Shown here: positions 1 to 8,378 of the stretch, piece by piece
How positions within the stretch are numbered: the stretch's first letter is position 1
Layout: the number at the start of each line of letters is the position of its first letter
NCBI GenBank assembly: GCA_965223025.1
Contig: CBDCVP010000022.1
Span: 930,001 to 994,000 of the forward strand
Source of the DNA: JABDMH01 sp965223025
GTDB taxonomy: Bacteria; Bacteroidota; Bacteroidia; Chitinophagales; Saprospiraceae
Length of the DNA: 64,000 bases
Direction of reading: 5' to 3'
The notes under the pieces: generated by a model
Seen by the model: only the letters and a program-made list of their open reading frames with translations
Database searches by the model: none
What the model was told of the DNA's origin: nothing
Program-made: the position numbers and the translations under genes

Positions 1-1
1 G

Positions 2-554
2 GAGCACGCAAAGCAGTACTTGTTGATGCGCATAAAGAGCGGATGTTCGTGGAGCACAATCAACTGCGATTATTCATCGCTAAGAAAGTATTTTAAACAG
101 ATACTGAATGTAAACTGGAGTGTAAGGAAGATCCCCAGACCACAGAAGGAGAGGCAGCTACCGGAGATATTATCACAGAAAGAAGTGGTCAGATTGATAG
201 AGCACGCACCCACCTATAAACACCAGATATTTCTGACCTTCATATACAGTACCGGACTTAGGTTAAGTGAGGCCTTGAATATTACGGTCAATGATATTGA
301 TGGAGAACGATTACAAATAAGAGTGAATAAGGGCAAGGGGGCCAAGGACAGGGTAGTGCAAATACCACAATGTCTGCTATTATTGCTCAGGAGCTACTAC
401 AGAAGGTTAAAACCCAAGAAGTTTCTATTTAATGGATTAAAGGAGGGTAGCCAATACTCAGAAAGAGCAGCCCAATGGAGTATTATACGAGCACGTAAGC
501 TGGCGGGTATCAAGAAAACTGCGAGTATACATACGCTGCGAAATTGCTACGCCA
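2..554 (+). pseudogene. Tyrosine recombinase (XerC/D-like), truncated at both ends
   Basis: The open frame enters from the left edge, so the N-terminus lies outside the window. Visible are the end of the SAM-like core-binding domain and most of the catalytic domain: the first catalytic Arg in TGLRLSE, a Lys in GKGAKDR, and the HTLR motif. After the following N-C-Y-A residues the frame runs into the left end of an IS21-family element, so the last His/Trp box and the nucleophilic Tyr are lost. There is no IntI-specific insertion before the HTLR motif, so it looks like a Xer-type or transposon-associated recombinase rather than an integron integrase. A decayed relative lies near 9231. Confidence 0.8.
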
Positions 555-651
555 TGTGGGTTGCCACCGAAAAGTGTACCACTCTGTCACCGAAAAGTGT
601 ACCAGTAAGCACGAGTAAAAATAGAAAAAAGGGATTCATATTGGTGTTTTA

Positions 652-1326
652 TTAGATGGAATTGAGTTTTTTAGATTCCTTTACTCTGAAGGATTTTCCG
701 TTCATATTAATAAGAACTGCTTTGTGAGTGAGTCGATCAACCATTGCAGCTGTGAGAACTTGGTCTGTGAAGATTTCAGACCATCGGTCAAAGCCTAAGT
801 TAGTGGTGATAATGATGGACTTTAGTCCAGCCCTTAAGCTGAGATGTGTGAATAGGATTTCAGCAGCATCTTTGTCGTAAGAGACGTAACCAAATTCATC
901 GCAGATCACCAGATCGTATTTTTCGAATCTGGATTCTAATACTCTGAGAGATTTTTGGGACCTAGATTCTTTAATCTGGGTAATCAGTCTGGTGACTGTT
1001 GTAAATAGTACAGAGTAATCATTTTGACAAGCTTGAATGGCCAGACTAATTGCCATATGTGTTTTGCCAGTACCGGGATTACCTGCAAGTATTAGATTGC
1101 GTCCTTGTTTGATAAAATCTAGTCTAGCCAGATCGTCAATTTTGGCCTGTGCATCATCGGGCAGTTCAGATACGATGATATCAGCTAAGAATTTCTTGTA
1201 GGGAAAGTTGGCCCTTGAGATACGCTGTTTTATTCTTCTAGCAGCTCTTTGCTCATATTCTACTTTCATTAGATCGAGCAAATAATGTTCGAAAGGTTGT
1301 CGATTCGAAGCTGATTGTTTGGCCAT
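652..1326 (-). CDS. istB: IS21 helper ATPase IstB
   Basis: A 224-residue AAA+ ATPase of the IstB/DnaC type, which assists the IstA transposase in target selection. Walker A reads GNPGTGKTHMA near residues 83-93 and the Walker B region reads VICDEFGY near residue 138. In IS21 elements istB normally follows istA closely; here the two are about 2.4 kb apart because an IS66 element is inserted in the gap. The frame itself is intact, but transcription from istA would have to pass through or around the IS66 element. Confidence 0.92.
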   Translation of the reverse strand: MAKQSASNRQPFEHYLLDLMKVEYEQRAARRIKQRISRANFPYKKFLADIIVSELPDDAQAKIDDLARLDFIKQGRNLILAGNPGTGKTHMAISLAIQACQNDYSVLFTTVTRLITQIKESRSQKSLRVLESRFEKYDLVICDEFGYVSYDKDAAEILFTHLSLRAGLKSIIITTNLGFDRWSEIFTDQVLTAAMVDRLTHKAVLINMNGKSFRVKESKKLNSI

Positions 1327-1433
1327 ATGTTCGTACTCGTTACGAAAGGCTGGTAATCTAAGTTGTTTAGAAGTAAGCGTCCGGGGGCTAGGGTATTGTA
1401 AAATCCGCTTTATTTTATAAAGGAGCGTGATTA

Positions 1434-2918
1434 CTAAGATCTATTTGAAGACAAACTTGTGATCGGGGATAAGTTGATGGAGCCTGTTGATGGGATGGTA
1501 TCGATGCGTTGGATGATTTGTTGGAAGACTCTTTGGGGGTCATGACCGTGATGTAGGCTAGTGCCATTCAGGGTGTACATGATCGCCGCTACATATGCAC
1601 CTCGATGCGAACCACAGAACAAGTAGTTTTTACGACCCAAGGCCAGGGGGCGGATCTTGTTTTCTAGCAGGTTGGTATCCAGCTTGAGTGATCCATCACC
1701 AAGGAACCGGGTAAGAGGTATCCATCTTTTCAGTGTATAGGCTAGTGCTTCTTGAAAAGGATCGGTGTAGCCACCGCTGAAGTAGTGTGACTTACAATAG
1801 TTGTAGACCTTTCTCAAGATCGGCTTGACATGCCGTTTTCGATAGCTTTTGATTTGTTCTTCGTTATATCCTCTGTCGACCATGAGCTGTTCCAAGCGGT
1901 AGATCTTAGAGAGTAGATCCAGTACCACCGTACTGCGAACATGGTCAAATTCCTTTGCCTTGACAAAATATCTGCGAGCATGCACCCAGCAATTCATCAG
2001 AATGGCTAATTTCCCTTGCGTCAATCCCTTGTAGCTCTCGTTTCCATCTACATGTAGCAGACCTTGAAAAGACTTCAGGGCATCTACAATATTGATTTTA
2101 TGCTTTGTCTGGATGTAATTAAACAACACCAGACCTTCCTGGACGGCAAGCATGGCCAACATACAGCCTTTTAATGTACTACCCGGTTTGTTTTTGGTCA
2201 GCACCGGGATGCTAGACTCATCTGCCATCAGGTAATGACTTTTAAGACCAATATGTAGCATAAGATCATAGAGCAGCTCCAATTTGTGCCCTATGCGCAT
2301 CACCGTGTCTGACAGGGTAGATCTGGCCAACTTGACACCGTTTTGCTTAAACATCTTGACTTGACGGTACAGAGGTAGATGATGCTGGTATTTGTTGTTT
2401 ATGATATGCGCTACCAAACAAGGTGCCATATTGCATTTGGGGAGTGGATCGTCATAGCGAGCTATATGCATATTTCCTTGGGCATCTACATATTTAGGCC
2501 GTTCGATGCGTTGTACGACTAGCTTAGCTGGTATGATTTTGAGCTTCTCATGTACTATTACCTCTACCAGATCCATCTCAGAGGTATCCACATCTGGTTC
2601 GAGTCGAGTAGTTTCCCTGGGCAACTCTTCGGGCAATGGTTGGCGACGATTTGCTTTGGGCTTACGATTAGGTCCCTTGAGCTGAGTTTCGCTCTTGTGT
2701 GTCTGTCCAGGACTATAGCTCTGACCAAATAAATCAGTCTGATCTGGAGGTGTATCCTGGGTTCTGTTCTTTTCTGAGCGATGTCCTAACAGGGCTTGCT
2801 CTAGGGTAAATATATACCGCTCAAGAGAGGCTATCTGTTTAGTCTTGGCATGGATCTCTTGGTCTCTTTCCAAGATCTCTTGGCCCAATTCTTCCTTGGT
2901 ATATTCCTCTACGGACAC
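1434..2918 (-). CDS. tnpC: IS66 transposase TnpC
   Basis: A 494-residue DDE transposase of the IS66 TnpC type. It has an N-terminal coiled coil (about residues 5-45), a zinc-binding-like region, and a catalytic core containing the ADESSIPVL, HVDGNESYKG and CWVHARRYF stretches. The C-terminal LENKIRPLALGRKNYLFCGS region is highly typical. Length matches full-size family members. It is the last gene of the tnpA-tnpB-tnpC run, 28 bp after tnpB. Confidence 0.95.
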   Translation of the reverse strand: MSVEEYTKEELGQEILERDQEIHAKTKQIASLERYIFTLEQALLGHRSEKNRTQDTPPDQTDLFGQSYSPGQTHKSETQLKGPNRKPKANRRQPLPEELPRETTRLEPDVDTSEMDLVEVIVHEKLKIIPAKLVVQRIERPKYVDAQGNMHIARYDDPLPKCNMAPCLVAHIINNKYQHHLPLYRQVKMFKQNGVKLARSTLSDTVMRIGHKLELLYDLMLHIGLKSHYLMADESSIPVLTKNKPGSTLKGCMLAMLAVQEGLVLFNYIQTKHKINIVDALKSFQGLLHVDGNESYKGLTQGKLAILMNCWVHARRYFVKAKEFDHVRSTVVLDLLSKIYRLEQLMVDRGYNEEQIKSYRKRHVKPILRKVYNYCKSHYFSGGYTDPFQEALAYTLKRWIPLTRFLGDGSLKLDTNLLENKIRPLALGRKNYLFCGSHRGAYVAAIMYTLNGTSLHHGHDPQRVFQQIIQRIDTIPSTGSINLSPITSLSSNRS

Positions 2919-2946
2919 ACATTAAATTAATATATATATGGCACTT

Positions 2947-3300
2947 TTATGCTATATTTTTTAATGATTTTCCTAACCTTTTTCGCTGATGTACACTGCT
3001 GATTTTTATGCCTTCCAGCATTAGCATTAACATGGTCACAGTCAGTTCTTTCTCACCCAGTTTGGGAAACTCGAACGTTCCTCGATCTAGCTTCTTCTGA
3101 TAGATGACAAAACCACTGCGATCCCATATAAGGATCTTCATCATGGTCCGTCTGCGATTGATAAAAACAAATCCATCTCCACTGCGTAGCTTCCACTTAT
3201 GTTGAGAATTGACTATCCCTGCCAATCCATTATAGCTCTTGCGCATGTCCGTTGGAGTAGCACAGAGAAAATACCGCCTTCGATCAGATAGACTCAGCAC
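2947..3300 (-). CDS. tnpB: IS66 accessory protein TnpB
   Basis: 117 residues of the IS66 ORF2/TnpB family, recognised by PTDMRKSYNGLAGIV, SGDGFVFINRRR and the KILIWDRSGFVIYQKKLDRG segment. TnpB is needed for transposition in studied IS66 elements but its biochemical role is unclear. Its start overlaps the end of tnpA by 17 bp, suggesting translational coupling. Confidence 0.93.
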   Translation of the reverse strand: MLSLSDRRRYFLCATPTDMRKSYNGLAGIVNSQHKWKLRSGDGFVFINRRRTMMKILIWDRSGFVIYQKKLDRGTFEFPKLGEKELTVTMLMLMLEGIKISSVHQRKRLGKSLKNIA

Positions 3301-3571
3301 CGACCAACTTTCTCACCAGCTCTACATCAATCTCTCCTTGAATCATTATTCGCCCATCCCCAAGAAAGATCTCCAGGGTTGAATCCATTTGGTCTTCATC
3401 ATCTAATTCCACAAAACTCACTGACTCATTCACATCATTACGATACTTGCGTAGCCAGTACCAAAATGATCCCGCACTCATCCCCATATCTGCACATACT
3501 TCTTCTCGACTAGATCTCTTGCACTCATAACGCATCAGCTGCGCATACACCTGTTCTTTGCTATATTTCAT
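3284..3571 (-). CDS. tnpA: IS66 accessory protein TnpA
   Basis: 95 residues with a helix-turn-helix-like N-terminus (YSKEQVYAQLMRYECKRSSR, then MGMSAGSFWYWLRKYR), matching the small IS66 TnpA/ORF1 protein that probably binds the element ends. It is the first gene inside the right end of the IS66 element and overlaps tnpB. Confidence 0.88.
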   Translation of the reverse strand: MKYSKEQVYAQLMRYECKRSSREEVCADMGMSAGSFWYWLRKYRNDVNESVSFVELDDEDQMDSTLEIFLGDGRIMIQGEIDVELVRKLVGAESI

Positions 3572-3693
3572 ACAGACAAAGATTGCACCACCGAACCAGT
3601 CTTACAATACCCTCATGACCGGCCGCTTACGTTTAGAATAGTATAGAATTTGATCGTGAATAGCTTGTTCTGTCATCATTGGTGTCTTATAAA

Positions 3694-5226
3694 TTAGCAA
3701 AGAAGGTTTTGAATATCAGCTAATTGCTGGCGACATTGTTGCGCTATGGCGCTGGACATTGAATCGGCATTGATGCTCGTATGTGGCTCTTGAACCTGTC
3801 CAGACCTATTCAATAAATGGATAACTCGATCTGCAGTGTGTGGGCTGTTCAAGAAGATCTGTTGACATTCAAGCATGACTTTCTCCAAATCTTGAGAAGA
3901 CACATTGTTCTGGCGACAAAACAACATGATCTCGATAAAATCACGATTCTGATCACTGAAAAACTGATGATAGACTTTCTTGATTAGCGGATCAGCCTGT
4001 TGCATTCCAACGCTCATGGGAAGTGCTCCAGGTTTTGTCTTTAAACTTTTCCAGTAGTGATCAATATCAATAATCCATTGACCAATAGCATGTTGGCGTT
4101 CGTGGGTTGCTACAACATGTCCTTTCGAATCATGGATCTTGATTTGCAAGGGCAATACCTTGATTTGAACCATAGAAGCCACAATAGTTTCTGGAACCGA
4201 GTAGTGGTTACGATCAACTTGTATGGTACGATATTTATCAACCTTGCACCATAGCATTACTCCCACTTCGTATCCAACACTTGGCAATGGAACAAGGTAG
4301 CTTTGCTCATCAGATAATTGCTCACTGATGGTCGCTTGTTGTCCTTTTGCTGTCCTATTATTAAGCTCATTAAGCTTGTCGGCCAGGTGTGCATTGGCTT
4401 GATCGAGTGAGTCAAATTGATATAGATCACAGAATGCTTTTCTTCGTACATACTCTACGCTTTTCTCTACGTTGCCTTTCTCATTGCCCTTACCAACATT
4501 GCAGAACCGATAATCATATTGGTAATAGGTACATAGCTTGAGTAAATCTTCGGTCGGTTTCTTATCAGACTGCCTTATGGTGCATTTGGCCACTGCCACC
4601 TTCATGTTGTCATAAACGACTTGAGCCACTACTCCTTTGATGTGTTGGAAAAACAGGACGTGAGCCCATAGAAAACTAGGCATATCTTGGCGGTAAAACA
4701 GATAGGCCCATCGATAGTTGGAATGTGCCAATGTAAACACTGCCATCATGCATCGCTTAACTTTATCACCCACCTTGAGCTGCACTTCGCCCCAGTCAAA
4801 CTCAGCCACTCGGCCCGGTATCGTATGTTGCTTAATGTACACTTCGGTGGACAAGCGCTTGTGCTGCCTGATGTGACGACACACACTTGAGTAGCTGATC
4901 TGATAACCCAACTTCAACAGCGCCTCGTGTATATCTGTGCCTGCCATACACTGCTTGGCCAAACCTGTGGCTCGCTTGCGCTGATTTTCTTTCAGATATT
5001 CACCGATCAGAACACAAACCTCCTCTGTCAACTTGATCTTCTTCCGACTTGAACAATCGTACTTCGGTGGATTTACAACTCCGGCATCCGGAGAGCCACG
5101 TTCCTTTTGGTACTCATTTAGGTGGCGCGTGACTGTATCTCTGTGAAGATTCATCGACTTGGCAATGGCCCGCTTTGACATGCCTTGTTGAAAGTACTTA
5201 ATGACCAGCTCTTGTTTTTGCATCAT
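3694..5226 (-). CDS. istA: IS21 transposase IstA
   Basis: 510 residues: an N-terminal HTH (GMSKRAIAKSMNLHRDTVTR, residues about 14-33), then an RNase-H-like DDE core with VAEFDWGEVQL (first Asp near 144), VVYDNMKVAVAK (second Asp) and KGNEKGNVEKSV (Glu). A C-terminal beta-barrel-type region follows. Full length and open. The IS66 insertion lies downstream of its stop, so IstA is intact although separated from IstB. Confidence 0.95.
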   Translation of the reverse strand: MMQKQELVIKYFQQGMSKRAIAKSMNLHRDTVTRHLNEYQKERGSPDAGVVNPPKYDCSSRKKIKLTEEVCVLIGEYLKENQRKRATGLAKQCMAGTDIHEALLKLGYQISYSSVCRHIRQHKRLSTEVYIKQHTIPGRVAEFDWGEVQLKVGDKVKRCMMAVFTLAHSNYRWAYLFYRQDMPSFLWAHVLFFQHIKGVVAQVVYDNMKVAVAKCTIRQSDKKPTEDLLKLCTYYQYDYRFCNVGKGNEKGNVEKSVEYVRRKAFCDLYQFDSLDQANAHLADKLNELNNRTAKGQQATISEQLSDEQSYLVPLPSVGYEVGVMLWCKVDKYRTIQVDRNHYSVPETIVASMVQIKVLPLQIKIHDSKGHVVATHERQHAIGQWIIDIDHYWKSLKTKPGALPMSVGMQQADPLIKKVYHQFFSDQNRDFIEIMLFCRQNNVSSQDLEKVMLECQQIFLNSPHTADRVIHLLNRSGQVQEPHTSINADSMSSAIAQQCRQQLADIQNLLC

Positions 5227-5341
5227 AGTTATTATGGTTAAAGATCAATATCATATGACAGATACCCATCATGTGATACCCCATGCTAACTGGCCTATTT
5301 TTCAATGGCAAGAGTGGTACACTTTTCAGTGGCAACCCACA

Positions 5342-5628
5342 GTCCCAGGGTGGGAGAGGTATATCCCCTACCTATGGTTTTAGCCACTCATTGGCCGGAT
5401 TACAGAGTCGCGGAAGCAAAACACAATCGATCTTGTGGATACAGGCAAACCCAATCTCAATATCCTACTTACATAGTGCCCTAATTGTCATATATTAGCC
5501 ACACAGACATCTATGCGTTGCCCTATTGCAGGGCTTCGTTCAACTGAAATGTCTGCGTCCATATGACATATCAGGGATGCAGCCCGAGCTTGTAGACTTT
5601 GAGTGATAGACGCAGACATTCCTTTGAG
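5342..5628 (+). repeat. Non-coding cassette repeat, copy A (left-truncated)
   Basis: About 290 bp without a convincing gene. It is clearly similar to stretches at 11320-11494, 12944-13240 and 27889-28047. Shared blocks include gagaggtatatccc, acaggcaaacccaatctcaa, gttgccct...gcagggcttcgttcaac and catatcagggat. The IS21 end removed its left part. Its last 90 bp form an attC-like palindrome. A degenerate group II intron 5' region is an alternative reading that cannot be excluded by eye. Confidence 0.75.
5538..5628 (+). other. attC-like recombination site 1
   Basis: Starts with GTTCAAC (fits RYYYAAC) and ends at the G of GTTATCTC. Perfect 12-bp inner arms aatgtctgcgtc (5548-5559) and gacgcagacatt (5609-5620) enclose a 49-nt spacer, with mismatched outer segments, as in attC hairpins with extrahelical bases. 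The TTATCTCTC following the G is complementary to the end of the next cassette at 6379-6388. Confidence 0.65.
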
Positions 5629-5656
5629 TTATCTCTCATTCCCTCCAAATGCACGT

Positions 5657-5688
5657 ATTGACTTTGTGCTTCGAAACACGTATATTTG
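5657..5688 (+). promoter_or_regulatory. Predicted Bacteroidota promoter for the toxin-antitoxin pair
   Basis: TATATTTG at 5681-5688 fits the TAnnTTTG -7 box of Bacteroidota sigma-ABfr-type promoters. ATTG at 5657-5660, 20 nt upstream, is close to the TTTG -33 box. It lies inside the cassette, 18 nt before the antitoxin ATG, so the cassette would not rely on an external promoter. Confidence 0.55.
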
Positions 5689-5706
5689 TTTTCTAATAAC
5701 TGATCT

Positions 5707-5955
5707 ATGAATACTAAACTAACACTAACCCTTGAAAAGAAGGTGATCGAAATAGCTAAGAAATATGCAAAGGAGAAAGGACAAAGCCTATCTGAACTTG
5801 TAGAAAACTATTTTAAATTGTTGACCAAAGATTCAGAAAGGGAGATGGTAGAACTATCACCGAAAGTAAAGTCACTGAAGGGAATCTTGAAAGTAGAGAA
5901 GAACTTCGACTATAAGAAAGCCCTAGAGGAAGAAATCATAAAGAAACATGGTTAG
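5707..5955 (+). CDS. Antitoxin-like protein (DUF6364/RHH type)
   Basis: 82 residues. The N-terminus MNTKLTLTLEKKVIEIAKKY looks like a ribbon-helix-helix strand followed by helices, then a charged C-terminal tail that probably wraps the toxin. It overlaps the PIN gene by 8 bp, the normal arrangement in type II toxin-antitoxin operons. Expected role: DNA-binding autorepressor that neutralises the PIN toxin (inference from family and layout). It lies in a cassette whose two ends carry complementary 10-mers (5628-5637 and 6379-6388). Confidence 0.8.
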   Translation: MNTKLTLTLEKKVIEIAKKYAKEKGQSLSELVENYFKLLTKDSEREMVELSPKVKSLKGILKVEKNFDYKKALEEEIIKKHG

Positions 5956-6376
5956 CAAAGTATTCGTTGATACTGATGTTATTGTTGACCACTTAACAGA
6001 CAGGGAACCGTTTGCAAATCATTCCTCACTAATCTTTGAACTCCATGAACAGAGAAAAATAAGAATTTACATTTCTGCTATAAGTGTGAACAACATATAC
6101 TATGTTTCAAGAAGAATAATTGGTGGAAAGAGAACCTTACGTTTAATTGATCATTTGACGGATAGCATTGAAGTTATTGGGACAACAAAAAGTGAAATAA
6201 AGGCTTCCATCCATGGAGATTTCAGAGATTTTGAAGATTCTATTCAGTACCAAACTGCTCTGACAATTAATGGAATTGAAGCAATTATTACAAGAAATGT
6301 GAAAGACTTTAGGAATTCAAAAATTGCCGTATTTACGCCAGAGATATATGTTACGAGCAAACTAGGAGGTAATTGA
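5948..6376 (+). CDS. PIN-domain toxin (VapC-like ribonuclease)
   Basis: 142 residues starting MVSKVFVDTDVIVDHL, with the acidic residues D8, D10 and D14 expected for a PIN metal site. FRDFEDSIQYQTAL supplies the downstream Asp cluster, and ITRNVKDF near residue 117 carries the last conserved Asp. PIN toxins cleave RNA, and the overlapping antitoxin gene supports a type II system. The stop codon lies just before the complementary cassette core GAGAGATAAC. Toxin-antitoxin pairs are frequent stabilising cargo of integron arrays (established knowledge). Confidence 0.85.
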   Translation: MVSKVFVDTDVIVDHLTDREPFANHSSLIFELHEQRKIRIYISAISVNNIYYVSRRIIGGKRTLRLIDHLTDSIEVIGTTKSEIKASIHGDFRDFEDSIQYQTALTINGIEAIITRNVKDFRNSKIAVFTPEIYVTSKLGGN

Positions 6377-6380
6377 ACGA

Positions 6381-6524
6381 GAGATAACAGGCCACGAAGA
6401 CGTCATTTTGGCTAACGCAGATTGGAACTGGAATATTCGTATTAGATTTGCTAAATTGAGAGTGCTAACAAGGAATTTGTAGGCTTTGGATTGCTAGCCA
6501 ATACAGACGCTTGTAGCCGGACCG
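6381..6524 (+). other. attC-like recombination site 2
   Basis: A 144-bp imperfect palindrome from AGATAAC to the G of GTTATGAG. The left arm (ATAACaGGCcACgAAGaCGTC...TTGGCTA) pairs with the right arm read backwards (ATAACgGtCCGGCtACaAGCGTC...TTGGCTA). It is about 85 percent identical to site 4 at 8953-9095, as expected for attC sites from one host. Confidence 0.72.
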
Positions 6525-6548
6525 TTATGAGCAATTATAAGTATTCCT

Positions 6549-6773
6549 TTGTATTCCTTATTACTGAACAATCTTGGAAATTCGAATAAAGATGTGATTT
6601 TGCTGTTATTGTTTTATATAGAAAAAGAGAGAAACAATGAACTTAATATTTTTAAGAATTCAAAAGAATTGGAAAAATGGTTCAAAAGAAGAGGTGAAAA
6701 AATTCTTATCAGGAAGTTCATCAATCAGGGTGGCTATAGCAGCTTTTTTCCAGAGGAGGTGAACCGCAAATAG
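6549..6773 (+). CDS. Small unknown cassette ORF
   Basis: A 74-residue open frame beginning at a TTG 24 bp after the GTTATGAG core; no better start is visible, so the N-terminus may be missing. It is a basic, helical-looking peptide with a hydrophobic stretch (VILLLLFYIEK) and KELEKWFKRRGEK. Its stop codon tag overlaps the next core, GTTACTTG. I do not recognise the family; its position in the array is the main reason to keep it. Confidence 0.35.
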   Translation: MYSLLLNNLGNSNKDVILLLLFYIEKERNNELNIFKNSKELEKWFKRRGEKILIRKFINQGGYSSFFPEEVNRK

Positions 6774-7002
6774 TTACTTGATGACATTGAAGTAATCAAT
6801 CTCCTGAGTAAGGCAGATCGACAGTTAGGACGCTTGGACCCTTACCGGGTTGTTTTCGACACTTCTTCTGTCGGTTCACTTTCATCTTCCATAGAAACAC
6901 CTTGACATGATCGCGCTCACGTCATGCTTTTCCAATTCGCTCAGTATCATTCCCTTGAAGGGACTGCACCAATTGATGGGTTTTAAAAGTTGTAGCAAAC
7001 TT

Positions 7003-8163
7003 CTAAGTACATGACATAACACAAAAAGACCATATATTGTGATTTCATAACCAATTAGTTAACCTAATTTCACAAATATGGTCTCGAAAGTGCAAGATAG
7101 CAGTTTTTTTAAGGTTTTCCTACTACATTTTAAAGGGATGGACAAGCGACGTGTTCAATTTCTCTACCTTTTAGTACGTGCAATTAGTAGTGTAGGTACG
7201 ATAAACCTTGTCAAGGTTGCCATAGCAATTCAGAATGATGTAAGTCGATCCAGCAATTACCGTAGAATTCAGCGATTTATTGCCGGAGTATCGGTCAATT
7301 TCGATGAGCTTATTCCGTTTATCATACGATTGGCAGGAGTACAGGATCCATACACGTTATTACTGGATAGGACTAATTGGCAGTTTGGTCGAGCAGATAT
7401 TAATTTTTTGGTGTTGAGTGTGAAGGGAAAGAGTTGGTCTGTGCCAATATTATGGACACTGCTACCAAAGAAGGGAAGTAGCAATTATGAGGAGCGGATC
7501 GCCCTGATGGATAGGCTGATAAGGATCATAGGGCACGGGAAAATACATAGTCTTATCGCCGACAGGGAGTTTGTTGGTCAGAAATGGATTAGATATCTTA
7601 ATGAGCACGGAATCCCTTATGACATAAGGATCAGAGAGAACATGAAGGTGTTTTATCGGGGAACAGAAAGACGTGTATCAACACTTTTTTCCCGACTCCA
7701 AATTGGTAAAGTAAGAACAATCAAAAAACCTGTCATTCTCAAAGGTGAGCAAGTGTTCCCACAAGGAAAAAAGATCACAAATACAAAGAATCACAGGGAA
7801 GAATATTTAATTGTCATCTCCTATGACCATCCAGAACATAGTTTGTGCAGATATGGCGAACGATGGTATATAGAAAACATGTTCAAAGATCTAAAATCTA
7901 ATGGATTTAATTTGGAATGCACTCATGTTACCAAGACTGACCGTCTGGAAACACTAATGTTAGTCTTGGCAATAGCGTACACATGGATGATAAGAATTGG
8001 CAAATTCATTCATGAAAAACACCCTCAAAGAATACAAATTAAAAAACATGGTAGGAGATCTAAAAGCATTTTCCGGCTCGGATTAGATGAATTTATGAAC
8101 ACTATTTTCTTATGCAACTTAGTAAGAATGAGAACATATATTAATTTTTTGTCATGTACTTAG
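7003..8163 (+). mobile_element. IS4-family element with 9-bp target duplication
   Basis: Inverted repeats ctaagtacatgaca (7003-7016) and tgtcatgtacttag (8150-8163) match perfectly over 14 bp. The direct repeat AGCAAACTT flanks the element at 6994-7002 and 8164-8172. One transposase gene fills it, and its TAG stop is the last three bases of the right repeat. It sits inside a cassette bounded by GTTACTTG and CAAGTAAC. Confidence 0.95.
7078..8163 (+). CDS. IS4-family DDE transposase
   Basis: 361 residues. The first catalytic Asp is in LLLDRTNWQFG (near residue 98), the second in SLIADREFVGQKW (near 164), and the IS4 signature YGERWYIENMFKDLK (near 258-272) carries the Glu. Full length and undisturbed, with perfect terminal repeats and an exact target duplication, so the insertion looks recent. 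The gene ends within the right inverted repeat. Confidence 0.93.
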   Translation: MVSKVQDSSFFKVFLLHFKGMDKRRVQFLYLLVRAISSVGTINLVKVAIAIQNDVSRSSNYRRIQRFIAGVSVNFDELIPFIIRLAGVQDPYTLLLDRTNWQFGRADINFLVLSVKGKSWSVPILWTLLPKKGSSNYEERIALMDRLIRIIGHGKIHSLIADREFVGQKWIRYLNEHGIPYDIRIRENMKVFYRGTERRVSTLFSRLQIGKVRTIKKPVILKGEQVFPQGKKITNTKNHREEYLIVISYDHPEHSLCRYGERWYIENMFKDLKSNGFNLECTHVTKTDRLETLMLVLAIAYTWMIRIGKFIHEKHPQRIQIKKHGRRSKSIFRLGLDEFMNTIFLCNLVRMRTYINFLSCT

Positions 8164-8298
8164 AGCAAACTTATGTGTGGTCCACTCTTATTCTCATAGC
8201 TCCACCATCTTATCTACAGTTATGTAACTCCTATATTTCAAAAAACTGACGTATCTTTAAAGTTGTACCCCAGAGTTATGCAGGGCATAGGCCTGCAA

Positions 8299-8358
8299 GT
8301 AACATCGTGTGATCATAGCAAACCCTTCGGGATACGCTGTATTCCACAGAACCGACCG
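8299..8358 (+). other. attC-like recombination site 3 (short)
   Basis: A 60-bp imperfect hairpin from GTAAC to the G of GTTATATCC. Paired segments are TCG/CGA, TGTG/CACA, AGC/GCT and CCC/GGG around a short loop. CAAGTAAC at 8296-8303 is the exact complement of GTTACTTG at 6773-6780, which would be the start of the same cassette, now split by the IS4 element. Confidence 0.55.
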
Positions 8359-8378
8359 TTATATCCAACTGAAATTGA

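Larger units (their letters stand above)
1373..3630 (-). mobile_element. IS66-family element with 8-bp target duplication
   Basis: The ends read GTAAGCG inward at 1373 and its complement ending at 3630. Inverted repeats of about 28 bp are imperfect and include a shared GGGTATTGTAA block. The direct repeat GTTTAGAA flanks the element at 1365-1372 and 3631-3638. An 8-bp duplication and GTAA termini are typical of IS66. It carries tnpA, tnpB and tnpC on the minus strand, all open, and sits between istA and istB of the IS21 element. Confidence 0.95.
555..5341 (-). mobile_element. IS21-family element, interrupted by an IS66-family element
   Basis: Terminal inverted repeats of 31 bp with one mismatch lie at 555-585 and 5311-5341, starting TG and ending CA as in IS21 elements. 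A second partial copy of the end motif (accgaaaagtgtacca) lies at 589-604, matching the multiple transposase-binding repeats known for this family. istA and istB are both on the minus strand. No target-site duplication is visible: the left flank is a recombinase gene and the right flank is a non-coding cassette repeat, so the two sides may have been joined by recombination rather than simple insertion. Confidence 0.88.

Noticed and set aside
2..554. Calling the left-edge recombinase an integron integrase (IntI)
   Set aside because: The segment between the Lys motif and HTLR lacks the extra IntI-specific patch, so only a Xer-type assignment is justified.
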